Origin: Solimonas sp040066175
GTDB lineage: Bacteria > Pseudomonadota > Gammaproteobacteria > Nevskiales > Nevskiaceae
DNA length: 64,000 nucleotides
Direction of reading: 5' to 3'
Assembly: GCF_040066175.1 (NCBI RefSeq)
Contig: NZ_JBEAAM010000001.1
Span: 181,299 to 245,298, forward strand
In this document: positions 24,011-32,140 of the stretch, piece by piece
Layout: the number at the start of each line of letters is the position of its first letter
Position numbering within the stretch: the first letter of the stretch is position 1
The notes under the pieces: generated by a model
Database searches by the model: none
Seen by the model: the letters and a program-made list of their open reading frames with translations, nothing else
What the model was told of the DNA's origin: nothing
Translations under genes and position numbers: made by a program

Positions 24011-25731
24011 GCCTGTTCGGCCAGCCCGGGATTGCTGCCGACGCCGATCAGGCGCGGCTGGTTGAGCCTGGGCGGGGCAAGCACCTTGCGGTCGCGCAGA
24101 TGGCGCGCGACGACGTCCCAGACCGGCTCGCCCTTGGCATCCGGCGACACCGAGGCCCAGCCGGCGACACGGTACTTCTTGGCCGCGTCGAGCGGCTTGC
24201 CGTCCAGGCGCAGGTCCTGGATGCGCTTGCCGATGCTCTGCGCCGGCTCGATCGCATAGCTCAGGCCACCGACGCGCACCATGTCGCCACCCTGCTGGTA
24301 ATACGGATCGGCGTTGAAGATGTTGTCGGCGACGTCTTCGAGGATCGCCTTGATCTGCTCGCCGGAAAACTCGTTGACCGTCACGCTCGGATAGGTGATC
24401 GCGGTCTGGTCCATCAGCCGCTCCATCGTGATCGGATCGCCCGGCAGTAGCGTCGTGCCCCAGCGGAAACCCGGCGAAAACGCGATCGGCGCCTCCTTCT
24501 GCACCATCAGCGCGTCGAGAATCAGCTGGTCGAAGCTGCCGTTGAAGTTGCCGCGCCGGTACAGCAGCCCTTCCGTGACCGCTAGCTGCTCTTTGAGCTG
24601 CTTCTCGAACGGCGCGCGGTGCCGCTCGATCAATTTCTGCATGTCCGGATCGGCCGGCAGCAGGTTGGCGAACACCGGCACGAGGCGATAGCGCCACGCC
24701 TTGAGCTGGCCGCCACGCACGTCGCAGTCGAGCACGCCGAGGAACTTGCCGCTGCAGCCGACATTGGTCACCAGCGTCTGGCCACCGGCGTTCCTGACGA
24801 CGACCGGCTCCGGCACGGCATCGTGCGTGTGCCCGCCGAGGATCGCGTCGAGCCCGCGCACGCGGCTGGCCAGCTTGAGATCGACGTCCATGCCGTTGTG
24901 CGACAGCAGCACGACCAGCTGCGCACCCTCGGCCCGGGCCTTGTCGATGTGCGGCTGCAGCCGGTCTTCCTGGATGCCGAAGCTCCAGTCCGGCACGAAG
25001 TGGCGCGGATTGGCGATCGGCGTGTACGGGAAGGCCTGGCCGATGACCGCGACCGGCACGCCATTGACCGCGCGGATCACGTAGGGCCGGAACACCGCAT
25101 CGCCGAAATCCGTGGTCTGGACGTTGTGCGCGACGAAGTCGATGCGGTCCTTGAACGGCCCGTCGATGATCGCCTGCACGCGTTCGGCGCCGAAAGTGAA
25201 TTCCCAGTGCCCGGTCATGACATCGACGCCCAGCGCGAGCTGCGCATCCACCATGTCCTGCGCGTTCGTCCACAGCGAAGTCGCCGATCCCTGCCAGGTG
25301 TCGCCGCCGTCGAGCAGCAGCGCGCCCTTGCGCGCACTGCGCAGACGCTTGACCAGCGTCGCCAGGTGCGCGTAGCCACCGACCTTGCCGTAGGTGCGCG
25401 CCGCCTGCGTGAAGTCGAGATGGGTCAGTGCGTACGCCTCGCGCGTGCCGGGCTTGACCCCGTAGCGCGACAGCAGCGCCTCGCCGACCAGGTGCGGCGG
25501 CCGGCCGAAGCTCTCGCCCAGCCCGAGATTGACGCTCGGCTCGCGGAACCACACCGGCAGCAGCTGCGCGTGACTGTCGGTCATGTGCAGCAGGCTGACG
25601 TTGCCCAGCGGCGGGATGTCGTAGAACGCGGCGCCGTCCCCGTGCGCCAGCGCCTGCGGGGCCTGCAGCGTGAAGCGTGCCGCCGCCGAGGCAGCGAGCA
25701 GGCGCACGAACTCGCGTCGGCTCAGGCTCAT
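24007..25731 (-). CDS. soxB: Thiosulfohydrolase SoxB
   Basis: This 574-residue protein has a twin-arginine signal (SRREFVRLLAAS), as expected for a cofactor-loaded periplasmic protein. The dinuclear manganese motifs of the 5'-nucleotidase-like fold are present: LLHMTDSHAQL near 50, GGDTWQGSATSLWTN near 140, VLLSHNGMD near 275 and GGHTHDAVP near 298. SoxB hydrolyses the terminal sulfone from SoxY-bound S-sulfocysteine, releasing sulfate. It follows soxX by 10 bases. Confidence 0.96.
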   Translation of the reverse strand: MSLSRREFVRLLAASAAARFTLQAPQALAHGDGAAFYDIPPLGNVSLLHMTDSHAQLLPVWFREPSVNLGLGESFGRPPHLVGEALLSRYGVKPGTREAYALTHLDFTQAARTYGKVGGYAHLATLVKRLRSARKGALLLDGGDTWQGSATSLWTNAQDMVDAQLALGVDVMTGHWEFTFGAERVQAIIDGPFKDRIDFVAHNVQTTDFGDAVFRPYVIRAVNGVPVAVIGQAFPYTPIANPRHFVPDWSFGIQEDRLQPHIDKARAEGAQLVVLLSHNGMDVDLKLASRVRGLDAILGGHTHDAVPEPVVVRNAGGQTLVTNVGCSGKFLGVLDCDVRGGQLKAWRYRLVPVFANLLPADPDMQKLIERHRAPFEKQLKEQLAVTEGLLYRRGNFNGSFDQLILDALMVQKEAPIAFSPGFRWGTTLLPGDPITMERLMDQTAITYPSVTVNEFSGEQIKAILEDVADNIFNADPYYQQGGDMVRVGGLSYAIEPAQSIGKRIQDLRLDGKPLDAAKKYRVAGWASVSPDAKGEPVWDVVARHLRDRKVLAPPRLNQPRLIGVGSNPGLAEQA

Positions 25732-25741
25732 CGCGCCGTCC

Positions 25742-26341
25742 TCACTGATTCACCGGTGACGCGGGATCGAACAGCAGTGCCATGACGTCGCGGATCTGCT
25801 GCTCGGTGAGGATGTTCTTGTGGCCGAAGCGCGGCATCGTGCTGCACGGCATGAAGGCCTGCGCGTTGTAGATCTTGGCCCAGGTGTACTTGAGCATCGA
25901 CTCGCTGTTGCCGCGCAGCTTGCCGTACTGCTTGAGGCTCGGACCGATCGTGCCGTAGGCGATCTCGGCCTCGGCGAGCTGGTGGCAGGCGTAGCAGTTG
26001 CCACCGGAAGGCTTGGCCGGGTCGTCGCTGGACTGCAGGCCGGTGCCGGTCTGCGCGATCTTGTCGCCGTTCTTCCAGTCGCCGAGGTACTGGCCGTCGG
26101 CCGGATAGCGGATCGTCGCCGTGTTGTCGGCGATGATCTTCGCCGCGGCTTCGCCGGACAGCGGTGCGCCGGTCGAGCAGGCCTTCTGCGTCGCATCCTG
26201 GTCGAGCCGATCGAGCGTGGCCTGGCCCTTGGGCGTGAACGAGGACAGCAGCACGCTCTTGACGTCCGCGGCGCTCGCCGCGCCGGCGGCGCAGGCCAGA
26301 CACAGGGCGATGCTCAGGACCCGGGTTTTGGTCATCGACAT
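25742..26341 (-). CDS. soxX: Sulfur oxidation c-type cytochrome SoxX
   Basis: At 199 residues it carries a signal peptide (LSIALCLACAAGAASA) and one heme site, CYACH near 104, with a distal methionine candidate in CSTMPRFGHKN near 170. SoxX pairs with SoxA to form the SoxAX enzyme that oxidatively couples thiosulfate to the SoxY cysteine. An N-terminal extension before the heme domain makes it longer than the shortest SoxX proteins. It lies 21 bases after soxA. Confidence 0.94.
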   Translation of the reverse strand: MSMTKTRVLSIALCLACAAGAASAADVKSVLLSSFTPKGQATLDRLDQDATQKACSTGAPLSGEAAAKIIADNTATIRYPADGQYLGDWKNGDKIAQTGTGLQSSDDPAKPSGGNCYACHQLAEAEIAYGTIGPSLKQYGKLRGNSESMLKYTWAKIYNAQAFMPCSTMPRFGHKNILTEQQIRDVMALLFDPASPVNQ

Positions 26342-26362
26342 GGGGATTCTCCGTGCGCCGGC

Positions 26363-27169
26363 TCAGCGCTTGAGCGCCGGCGCCGTCAGCTCGCCGCCTT
26401 CGGCATTACGCGCGAGAAACATCGTCAGTGCGATCGCCGCGTCCGAGCCGTACTCCAGATCCGGCAGGCGCTGCTGGCGGAAGCAGTCGTTGAGGCGCCA
26501 CTCCATCGTGCGCAGTTCACCCTGCGAGATGCGGTAGGCCGGCCAGCTGGTGTAGGCGGTGCGCGCGTCGGCCGGATCGGTCAGGTTCGGCAGCGCCTGC
26601 AGGCGGATGCGCTTGCCGGACGCGGCGTGGCAGGTCGAGCAGGAGAAATCGTGCGGACCGGCGCGGTAGAAGAAGATCGCGCGTCCGGTCTCGTAGGCCG
26701 CCTTCTCCTTGGGATGATCGAAGGGCACGGCCATCTTCCGCCCCTTCGACAGCGACACCGCGTAGGCGGTCAGGGCCTCCATGTCGGAGCGCTGGTCGTC
26801 GCCATTGCCGAAACGGATCTTCAGCAGCTCCGCCGGCGCGATGCCCTGCAGGGTCTGGGCGCACCAGACGATGCGCGACTCCAGATCCTGCACGCGGTCC
26901 GCGTCCTTGAAGTAACGCGGCAGCTGCGCATAGGCGCCGGCGACCACGCCCTTGCCCAGGCCCAGGTCGCAGCCACTCAGGTCGGCGTTCTTTGGCCCGC
27001 GCGCCGTCTTCCACAGTTCCTCGCCGCGCATCTCCCAGAAGATCGCCGGGTTGTCGTCGCCGAACATCGCACGGTACTCGGCGATGGGGTCGCTGTCCTG
27101 CGCCGCCACCGGTGCGGCGAGCGCGCCGGTCAGCGCGACCGCCACCCACTTCAAGAGTCCGCTTCGCAT
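26363..27169 (-). CDS. soxA: L-cysteine S-thiosulfotransferase subunit SoxA (single-heme form)
   Basis: This 268-residue protein has a signal peptide, one complete heme motif (CSTCH near 175) and the cysteine ligand that carries the persulfide modification in NDCFRQQRLPD near 231. The first heme site of diheme SoxA is not present: only lone cysteines occur there (SGCDLG and IVWCAQT), which in characterised monoheme SoxA form a disulfide. With SoxX it makes SoxAX. The start at MRSGLLKW is chosen for the AGGAGA site just upstream. Confidence 0.94.
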   Translation of the reverse strand: MRSGLLKWVAVALTGALAAPVAAQDSDPIAEYRAMFGDDNPAIFWEMRGEELWKTARGPKNADLSGCDLGLGKGVVAGAYAQLPRYFKDADRVQDLESRIVWCAQTLQGIAPAELLKIRFGNGDDQRSDMEALTAYAVSLSKGRKMAVPFDHPKEKAAYETGRAIFFYRAGPHDFSCSTCHAASGKRIRLQALPNLTDPADARTAYTSWPAYRISQGELRTMEWRLNDCFRQQRLPDLEYGSDAAIALTMFLARNAEGGELTAPALKR

Positions 27170-27214
27170 CGCTCTGTCTCCTGCCGGCACCCGACCGCGG
27201 TCCGGGTGTCCGCT

Positions 27215-27673
27215 CTACGGCTTGATGTAGGCGTAGCGCTCGCGCGACTGCAGCCGCGCCAGTTCCGCCACGCCCGAAGTGACGATCTCGATATCGTCCA
27301 GCACCTGCTCGCGCTCGATGTGCCGCGCGATCAGCGTGTTGTTGCACACCTTGAACTTCACGCCGTCGGCCTGCAGTTCCTCGACGATGAGCTGGAACGG
27401 GTAGCCGCCATCGGTCTTCGCGCCCTTGAGCATGAAGTCGATGCCGTCGCCGAGGCCGACGACCGCGATCTGCGCGGCCGGATCGGCGACCAGGTGATTG
27501 CGGATGTTGCGCAGCCCGCGCCGGGCCTGCTCCAGCCCGGCGTCGAAGTGATAGACCGCGCGCACCCGCGCCACGTCCTGCGCAGCCACCGGCGCATCGC
27601 CGGCCCATGCCGGCGCCGCCGCCGTGGTCCAGCCGGCGCCGAGCATGATCGCGATGAGCAGGTGCGCGCGCAT
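27215..27673 (-). CDS. Secreted DsrE-like protein of sox clusters
   Basis: This 152-residue protein has a signal peptide (ending PAWA) and a DsrE/TusD-like alpha/beta fold. The conserved cysteine is in FKVCNNTL near 104, the usual place in periplasmic DsrE-like proteins of sox operons. It may accept or shuttle sulfane sulfur from SoxYZ. It begins four bases after soxZ. Unlike the damaged DsrE frame at 15549, it keeps the cysteine. Confidence 0.82.
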   Translation of the reverse strand: MRAHLLIAIMLGAGWTTAAAPAWAGDAPVAAQDVARVRAVYHFDAGLEQARRGLRNIRNHLVADPAAQIAVVGLGDGIDFMLKGAKTDGGYPFQLIVEELQADGVKFKVCNNTLIARHIEREQVLDDIEIVTSGVAELARLQSRERYAYIKP

Positions 27674-27677
27674 GGCG

Positions 27678-27989
27678 CTACGCGATCGCCGCCTCGTCGG
27701 TGCGTGTGTCGCCCTTGGTGTCCTTCCAGGTCACGCTGATCGTGTCGCCCGCGGCAGCGCCGGTGAAACGGAACGCGAGATACGGGTTCTTCGACACTGC
27801 CGGGCCCCAGTCCGCGGTCAGCACCGTCCTGCCCTTGCAGCTGACGGTCACGGTGTCGATGTAATGTGCCGGCACGGTCGTGCCATCCGGATTCTTGCGC
27901 TGGCCGGTTTCCATCGGGTGCGCCATCAGGATCTTCACGTCCACCTTGTCGCCGGCCATCGTCGCGCGGATGCGCATGGGATCTGCCAT
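27678..27989 (-). CDS. soxZ: Thiosulfate oxidation carrier complex protein SoxZ
   Basis: This 103-residue protein has no signal peptide and matches SoxZ through VDVKILMAHPMETG and a C-terminal SVTWKDTKGD. SoxZ binds SoxY in the cytoplasm and is exported with it by the Tat route on SoxY's signal. Together they carry sulfur intermediates between SoxAX, SoxB and SoxCD. Confidence 0.96.
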   Translation of the reverse strand: MADPMRIRATMAGDKVDVKILMAHPMETGQRKNPDGTTVPAHYIDTVTVSCKGRTVLTADWGPAVSKNPYLAFRFTGAAAGDTISVTWKDTKGDTRTDEAAIA

Positions 27990-28001
27990 CTTCGTTCTCC
28001 T

Positions 28002-28466
28002 TTATCCGCCGCAGCCGCCGAGCGTGACCTTGACGGGCTTCTGCGCGTAGAAATAGCCGCTGCTGGTCTGCACCAGCGCAATCACGTTGCAGGTCTCCGC
28101 AACCTTGACGCGGGTGGCAACGTAGGGATCGGTGCCTTCGGGCAGCACGAAGCGGGCGGCGAGCACGCTCGGGTTCTTCTCGATGAGAATCGAGATGCTC
28201 TGGGTTCCGGCCAGCTTGCTCTCGACGGTCACCGGCACGACGGCGCCGTTCTCGGCGATCTCCGGTGTCGTCAGCACGACATCGGCGGATTCCTTGGCGC
28301 TGCCGCCGCCGTAGGCGCTCAGCACCGCATCCATCGACTTGGCCTCGAAGGCCCGATGATTGCGCTCGGCCGCCAGCGCCGCGAGCGGGCGCAGCACGGT
28401 GACGGCGGCCAGCGCCGCGGCCCACTGGCCGACGCTGGCGAGGAAATGACGGCGTGTGGCTTTCAT
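28002..28466 (-). CDS. soxY: Thiosulfate oxidation carrier protein SoxY
   Basis: This 154-residue protein has a Tat signal (TRRHFLASVG) and the hallmark C-terminal swinging arm GGCGG, whose cysteine carries the covalent sulfur intermediates. The start at MKATRRHF is preferred over MRFVT five codons earlier. It begins 11 bases after the preceding cytochrome gene and precedes soxZ. Confidence 0.97.
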   Translation of the reverse strand: MKATRRHFLASVGQWAAALAAVTVLRPLAALAAERNHRAFEAKSMDAVLSAYGGGSAKESADVVLTTPEIAENGAVVPVTVESKLAGTQSISILIEKNPSVLAARFVLPEGTDPYVATRVKVAETCNVIALVQTSSGYFYAQKPVKVTLGGCGG

Positions 28467-28477
28467 CGTCACGAACC

Positions 28478-28834
28478 TCACTCGGTCGGGGCGCCGGCGA
28501 GCACCCAGGCGACGATCTTCTGCACGTCGGCTTCCGGCACCTGGGCATTGGGCGGCATCGGCACCTGGCCCCAGACGCCGGCACCGCCGGCGCGCACCTT
28601 CGCCACCAGCGCGGCCGGCGCCGCCTTGTCGCCGGCGTACTTCTTGGCGATGTCGTGGAAGGCCGGGCCGACGATGGCCTTGTCGGGACTGTGGCAGGCC
28701 GTGCAGGCGTACTGCTGCGCGAGCTTGAAGCCGGAGGCATCGGCCGCCACGGCCAGCGCGGGACTCAGCAGGCCGGCCGCGAGCGCGCCCAGGGTGAAGC
28801 CGCTACGGAGGGAACGAAGGGAGAGAAAGGACAT
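28478..28834 (-). CDS. Small periplasmic c-type cytochrome
   Basis: A signal peptide (ending AVA) is followed by a class I cytochrome c of about 85 residues with CTACH near 44 and a distal methionine in PMPPNAQV near 91. Its sequence is strikingly like the C-terminal domain of SoxD next door: FKLAQQ-x-x-C, IVGPAFHDI, and GGAGVWGQVPMPP recur almost in step. It is therefore probably the electron acceptor for SoxAX or SoxCD, a role played by SoxE or cytochrome c551 elsewhere. Gene name left open. Confidence 0.9.
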   Translation of the reverse strand: MSFLSLRSLRSGFTLGALAAGLLSPALAVAADASGFKLAQQYACTACHSPDKAIVGPAFHDIAKKYAGDKAAPAALVAKVRAGGAGVWGQVPMPPNAQVPEADVQKIVAWVLAGAPTE

Positions 28835-28873
28835 GGGATCGATCCTGACGATGTCGGAGGGGTGGGAGAAAGC

Positions 28874-29863
28874 TTACTGGGTGGCGGCCTCGGGCGCGCC
28901 GTGCAGCACCCAGTCGATGAGCGCCTGGCGGTCGGCCTCGGCAACGCCGGTCTGCGGCGGCATCGGCACCGGGCCCCAGTTGCCAGCGCCGCCCTTGGCG
29001 AGCTTGTCGAGCAGTGCGGCCGCGGCGCCGGCCTGCCCTTTGTACTTGGCCGCGACGTCGTGGAACGCGGGGCCGACGATGCGGTTGGCGATGCCGTGAC
29101 AGGCGAGGCAGCCATGCTGCTGCGCGAGCTTGAAGCCGGCGCTGGTGGCCGCATCCTTCTTCGCACCGCTGTCTCCGGCCGCTTCGGCGGCACTGGCGTA
29201 GCCGGCGTAGCGGCGAAAATCCTTCGAGACGTCACCGTACATCTGCGCGGTGAAGTTCGGCGGCAGCTGCGAGGTGATCTCGACGGTCTTCTCGCAATCC
29301 TTCATGCACAGCGTGTTGCGCACATCGGGCTTGCCGGTCACCGAACCCATGCCGTGATCGCGCGTGTAACCGTCGCGGTTGGGCATCTGCACCTTGGGCA
29401 GCGAATCCTGGTCGAGCACCGCATCCGCCGGCAGGATGTCGTTCAGGTGCAGGACGTAGGCGGTGATCGCGTAGGTCTGGTCGGGCGTCAGCGATTTGGG
29501 CGCGGTGAACGGCATCGCCCGGTAGATGTAGTCGTACAGCGTCGTCGCGTAATTGAGCTTGCTGCCGACGGTGCGCATCGGGGTATCCGTCTTGAGCGAG
29601 CCGACGCCGCCGGCCAGCGCCATGTACTGGCCGCCCTCGCCGAAGGTGCCGTGGCACACCGCACACTTGTCGTCGTACAACATCTGGCCGTCGGCCACGG
29701 AACCGCTGCCCCTGGGCAGTCCCTGACCATCGGGGCGCACGTCGATGTCCCACTCGGCGATTTCGGCCGGGGTCGCCGCACGGCCCAGGCCGTAGTTCGC
29801 CGCTCCCGCGGGCACCGCGGCCGTCAGCGCCAGCAGCGCGGCGGCCAGCTCAGACCTGGACAT
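28874..29863 (-). CDS. soxD: Sulfane dehydrogenase cytochrome subunit SoxD
   Basis: This 329-residue diheme cytochrome has a signal peptide (ending AGAA), a first heme CAVCH near 67 and a second CLACH near 260. Between them are typical SoxD stretches (YDYIYRAMPF, MPNRDGYTRDHG) and a CMKDC pair. With SoxC it forms the periplasmic enzyme that takes six electrons from SoxY-bound sulfane sulfur. The start, MSRSELA, overlaps the end of soxC by 14 bases and has GGGGAGG upstream. Confidence 0.94.
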   Translation of the reverse strand: MSRSELAAALLALTAAVPAGAANYGLGRAATPAEIAEWDIDVRPDGQGLPRGSGSVADGQMLYDDKCAVCHGTFGEGGQYMALAGGVGSLKTDTPMRTVGSKLNYATTLYDYIYRAMPFTAPKSLTPDQTYAITAYVLHLNDILPADAVLDQDSLPKVQMPNRDGYTRDHGMGSVTGKPDVRNTLCMKDCEKTVEITSQLPPNFTAQMYGDVSKDFRRYAGYASAAEAAGDSGAKKDAATSAGFKLAQQHGCLACHGIANRIVGPAFHDVAAKYKGQAGAAAALLDKLAKGGAGNWGPVPMPPQTGVAEADRQALIDWVLHGAPEAATQ

Positions 29864-31151
29864 TGTGGACCTCCCCGCTCGGATCCACCTTCCAGGTCTG
29901 GATCGCATTGTTGTGATAGATCGAGCGCGTGCCGCGCACCTCGCGCAGCTGGCGCATCTTCGGCTGCACGTAGCCGGTCTCATCCACTGCGCGGCTCTGC
30001 AGCAGCGCGGGCTCGCCGTTCCAGTTCCAGTCGATGCGGAAGCGCGTCAGCGCCTTGGGCAGGATCGGGTCCTGCAGTTCGGCGGTGCGCCAGTTGCGCC
30101 CGCCGTCGGTGGACACGTCCACGCGCTTGATGCGCCCGCGCCCCGACCAGGCCAGGCCGGTGATCGGGTAGTAACCCTTGTCGAGCAGCTTCTGGCCGCC
30201 CGACGGCGAGGTGATCACCGATTTGCACTCCTGGATCCAGGTGTACTGGCGGCTCATGCCGCCGGGCATCAGGTCGCTGTAGTGCAGGCTCTCCTCGCGA
30301 TGGCTCCACGGCTGGTCGCCGACCTCCAGCCGCCGCAGCCACTTGACGCTGGACACGCCCTGCACGCCCGGCACCAGCAGGCGCAGCGGATAACCGTTCT
30401 CCGGGCGGATCATCTCGCCGTTCTGGCCGTAGGCGACGAGGACGTCGTCGAGCGCCATCTCGATCGGCAGCGTGCGCGTCAGACTGGCGGCGTCGGCACC
30501 TTCCGCCAAGATGTACTTGGCCTTTTTCTTGTCGAAGCCACAGTCGTCCAGCAACGTCGACAGCATCACGCCGGTCCACTCGGCGCAGGACAGCATGCCG
30601 TGCGTGTACTGCACCGTCGGCACCGAGACGTTGGCCCATTCCATCGCCGAGTTCGCGCCACACTCGACGAAGTGGATGCGCGACACCGACGGGAAGCGCA
30701 TCAGGTCGTTCATCGTGTAGATCTTGGGCTGGCGCACCAGGCCGTTGATCATCAGGCGATGCTGGTACGGATCGATGTCCGGGCGACCGCCATGATTGCG
30801 CTCGAAGTGCAGGCCGTTGGGCGTGATGATGCCGAACAGGTTCTGCAGCGGCGTGAACACGACCGAGGACTGCGGCGTCGTCGTCAGGCCCGGCGATTCG
30901 CGGCGGATGACGTGCTTCTCGAATTCGGAAGGCAGACCGTAGGGATTCGCGCCGACCGGCTTGCCGAGGGTCTTCGACCAGGGCGGCACGCCGAGTGCGG
31001 ATTCGCCAGCTGCGAGCGCCGTGCCGGCCGCCGCCGCGGCCCCGCCGCCGAGCAGGGTCTTGAGCGCACGACGGCGCCCCTTGGCCATCGGCGACAGAAA
31101 ATTCTCGGGCGCCGGAACGATGCGTCCCGGCTTGGGGGGGACCTGCGTCAT
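29850..31151 (-). CDS. soxC: Sulfane dehydrogenase molybdenum subunit SoxC
   Basis: This 433-residue protein belongs to the sulfite oxidase fold. The molybdenum-binding cysteine is in HFVECGANS near 167, with NHGGRPDID and VQGVSSVKWL as typical pterin and active-site blocks, and a dimerisation domain in the last 120 residues. A Tat-like basic signal (KGRRRALKTLL) occurs at about 24-34. Presence of soxCD means thiosulfate can be oxidised fully to sulfate without sulfur globules. It heads the minus-strand operon. Confidence 0.95.
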   Translation of the reverse strand: MTQVPPKPGRIVPAPENFLSPMAKGRRRALKTLLGGGAAAAAGTALAAGESALGVPPWSKTLGKPVGANPYGLPSEFEKHVIRRESPGLTTTPQSSVVFTPLQNLFGIITPNGLHFERNHGGRPDIDPYQHRLMINGLVRQPKIYTMNDLMRFPSVSRIHFVECGANSAMEWANVSVPTVQYTHGMLSCAEWTGVMLSTLLDDCGFDKKKAKYILAEGADAASLTRTLPIEMALDDVLVAYGQNGEMIRPENGYPLRLLVPGVQGVSSVKWLRRLEVGDQPWSHREESLHYSDLMPGGMSRQYTWIQECKSVITSPSGGQKLLDKGYYPITGLAWSGRGRIKRVDVSTDGGRNWRTAELQDPILPKALTRFRIDWNWNGEPALLQSRAVDETGYVQPKMRQLREVRGTRSIYHNNAIQTWKVDPSGEVHNVQV

Positions 31152-31390
31152 CTCTTCTCCTCGCGACAGGACGACGGCGATGTATCGGCGACTCTAACAA
31201 ACCCTCCGGAGTATTTCATCGGGTCCGCCTCGCGCAGGCGCGCCGCGTCGGATCGCCCGCGCGCTGCGTCCGCGCGCCCGGCCGCGCGCGCCGCTGGAGA
31301 TCGGTCGGGCGTCTCTGTGAATACGGGTATCGGTATCATCGGCACAGCGCTCCGGCGCTCGCCTTGAAGCATAGCGGGCATCGGACTACA

Positions 31391-31405
31391 ATTCCACTCA
31401 GGAAT
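31391..31405 (+). promoter_or_regulatory. Inverted repeat ATTCC-N5-GGAAT in the sox/pdo intergenic region
   Basis: ATTCCACTCAGGAAT is a perfect inverted repeat lying between divergent soxC and the persulfide dioxygenase gene. It resembles the ATTC...GAAT half-site pattern described for SqrR/BigR-type sulfur-sensing ArsR proteins, with one base less spacing. Regulator and target are inferred. Confidence 0.45.
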
Positions 31406-31421
31406 ATCGTTATTTCTTTTA

Positions 31422-31433
31422 GTTATATATAAC
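31422..31433 (+). promoter_or_regulatory. Perfect palindrome GTTATATATAAC over a possible -10 box
   Basis: This 12-bp palindrome is 11 bases before the persulfide dioxygenase start and contains a -10-like TATAAC. It stands out as AT-rich in GC-rich DNA and is well placed for repressor binding. Confidence 0.5.
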
Positions 31434-31444
31434 TCGGGCTCCGC

Positions 31445-32140
31445 ATGATCTTCCGGCAGTTCTTCGATCCGGTTTCGAGCACCTACACCTACCTGCTCGC
31501 CTCGGGCCGTGGCCGCGAGGCGCTGATCATCGATCCGGTCAAGGAGCAGACGGCCCAGTACCTGGACGCGATCGATGCGCTGGGACTCAAGCTGGTGCGC
31601 GCGATCGACACGCATACCCACGCCGATCACATCACCGCGCTCGGCGAGCTGCGTGACGCCACCGGCTGCGTGACGCTGATGGGCGAGTACACCAAGGCGC
31701 AGTGCGTGTCGGCGCGCGTGCGCGATGGCGAGATCCTCGATGTGGACGGCATCCGCCTGCAGGCGATCTATACGCCGGGACACACCGACGAGTCCTTCAG
31801 CTTCGTGCTCGGGCCCGATGCGCCGCGCGCGGTGTTCACCGGTGACGTGCTGCTGATCCGCGGCACCGGACGCACCGACTTCCAGGCCGGCGACCCGCAC
31901 AAGAGCTGGGATTCGATCGTCAACAAGCTATTCCGCCTGCCCGACGACACCGTGGTCTATCCAGGACACGACTACAAGGGCTGGACCTCCTCCTCGATCA
32001 TCGAGGAGAAACAGCGCAACCCGCGCCTCGCCGGCAAGACCGAAAGCCAGTACGTCGAGATCATGCGCAACCTCAAGCTGCCCAACCCCAAGCTGATGGA
32101 CATCGCCGTGCCGGCGAACCTCGCCTGCGGGCAGGCTTGA
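31445..32140 (+). CDS. Persulfide dioxygenase, ETHE1-like MBL-fold protein
   Basis: This 231-residue protein has the metal motif THTHADH near 57-63, a second histidine in TPGHTDES near 113 and an aspartate in FTGDVLLIRGTGRTDFQ near 130, the last stretch being diagnostic for ETHE1/PDO enzymes. These mononuclear iron enzymes oxidise glutathione persulfide to sulfite. No rhodanese domain is fused. Its stop overlaps the next start (TTGA). Its position opposite the sox operon suggests joint control by sulfide or persulfide. Confidence 0.93.
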   Translation: MIFRQFFDPVSSTYTYLLASGRGREALIIDPVKEQTAQYLDAIDALGLKLVRAIDTHTHADHITALGELRDATGCVTLMGEYTKAQCVSARVRDGEILDVDGIRLQAIYTPGHTDESFSFVLGPDAPRAVFTGDVLLIRGTGRTDFQAGDPHKSWDSIVNKLFRLPDDTVVYPGHDYKGWTSSSIIEEKQRNPRLAGKTESQYVEIMRNLKLPNPKLMDIAVPANLACGQA

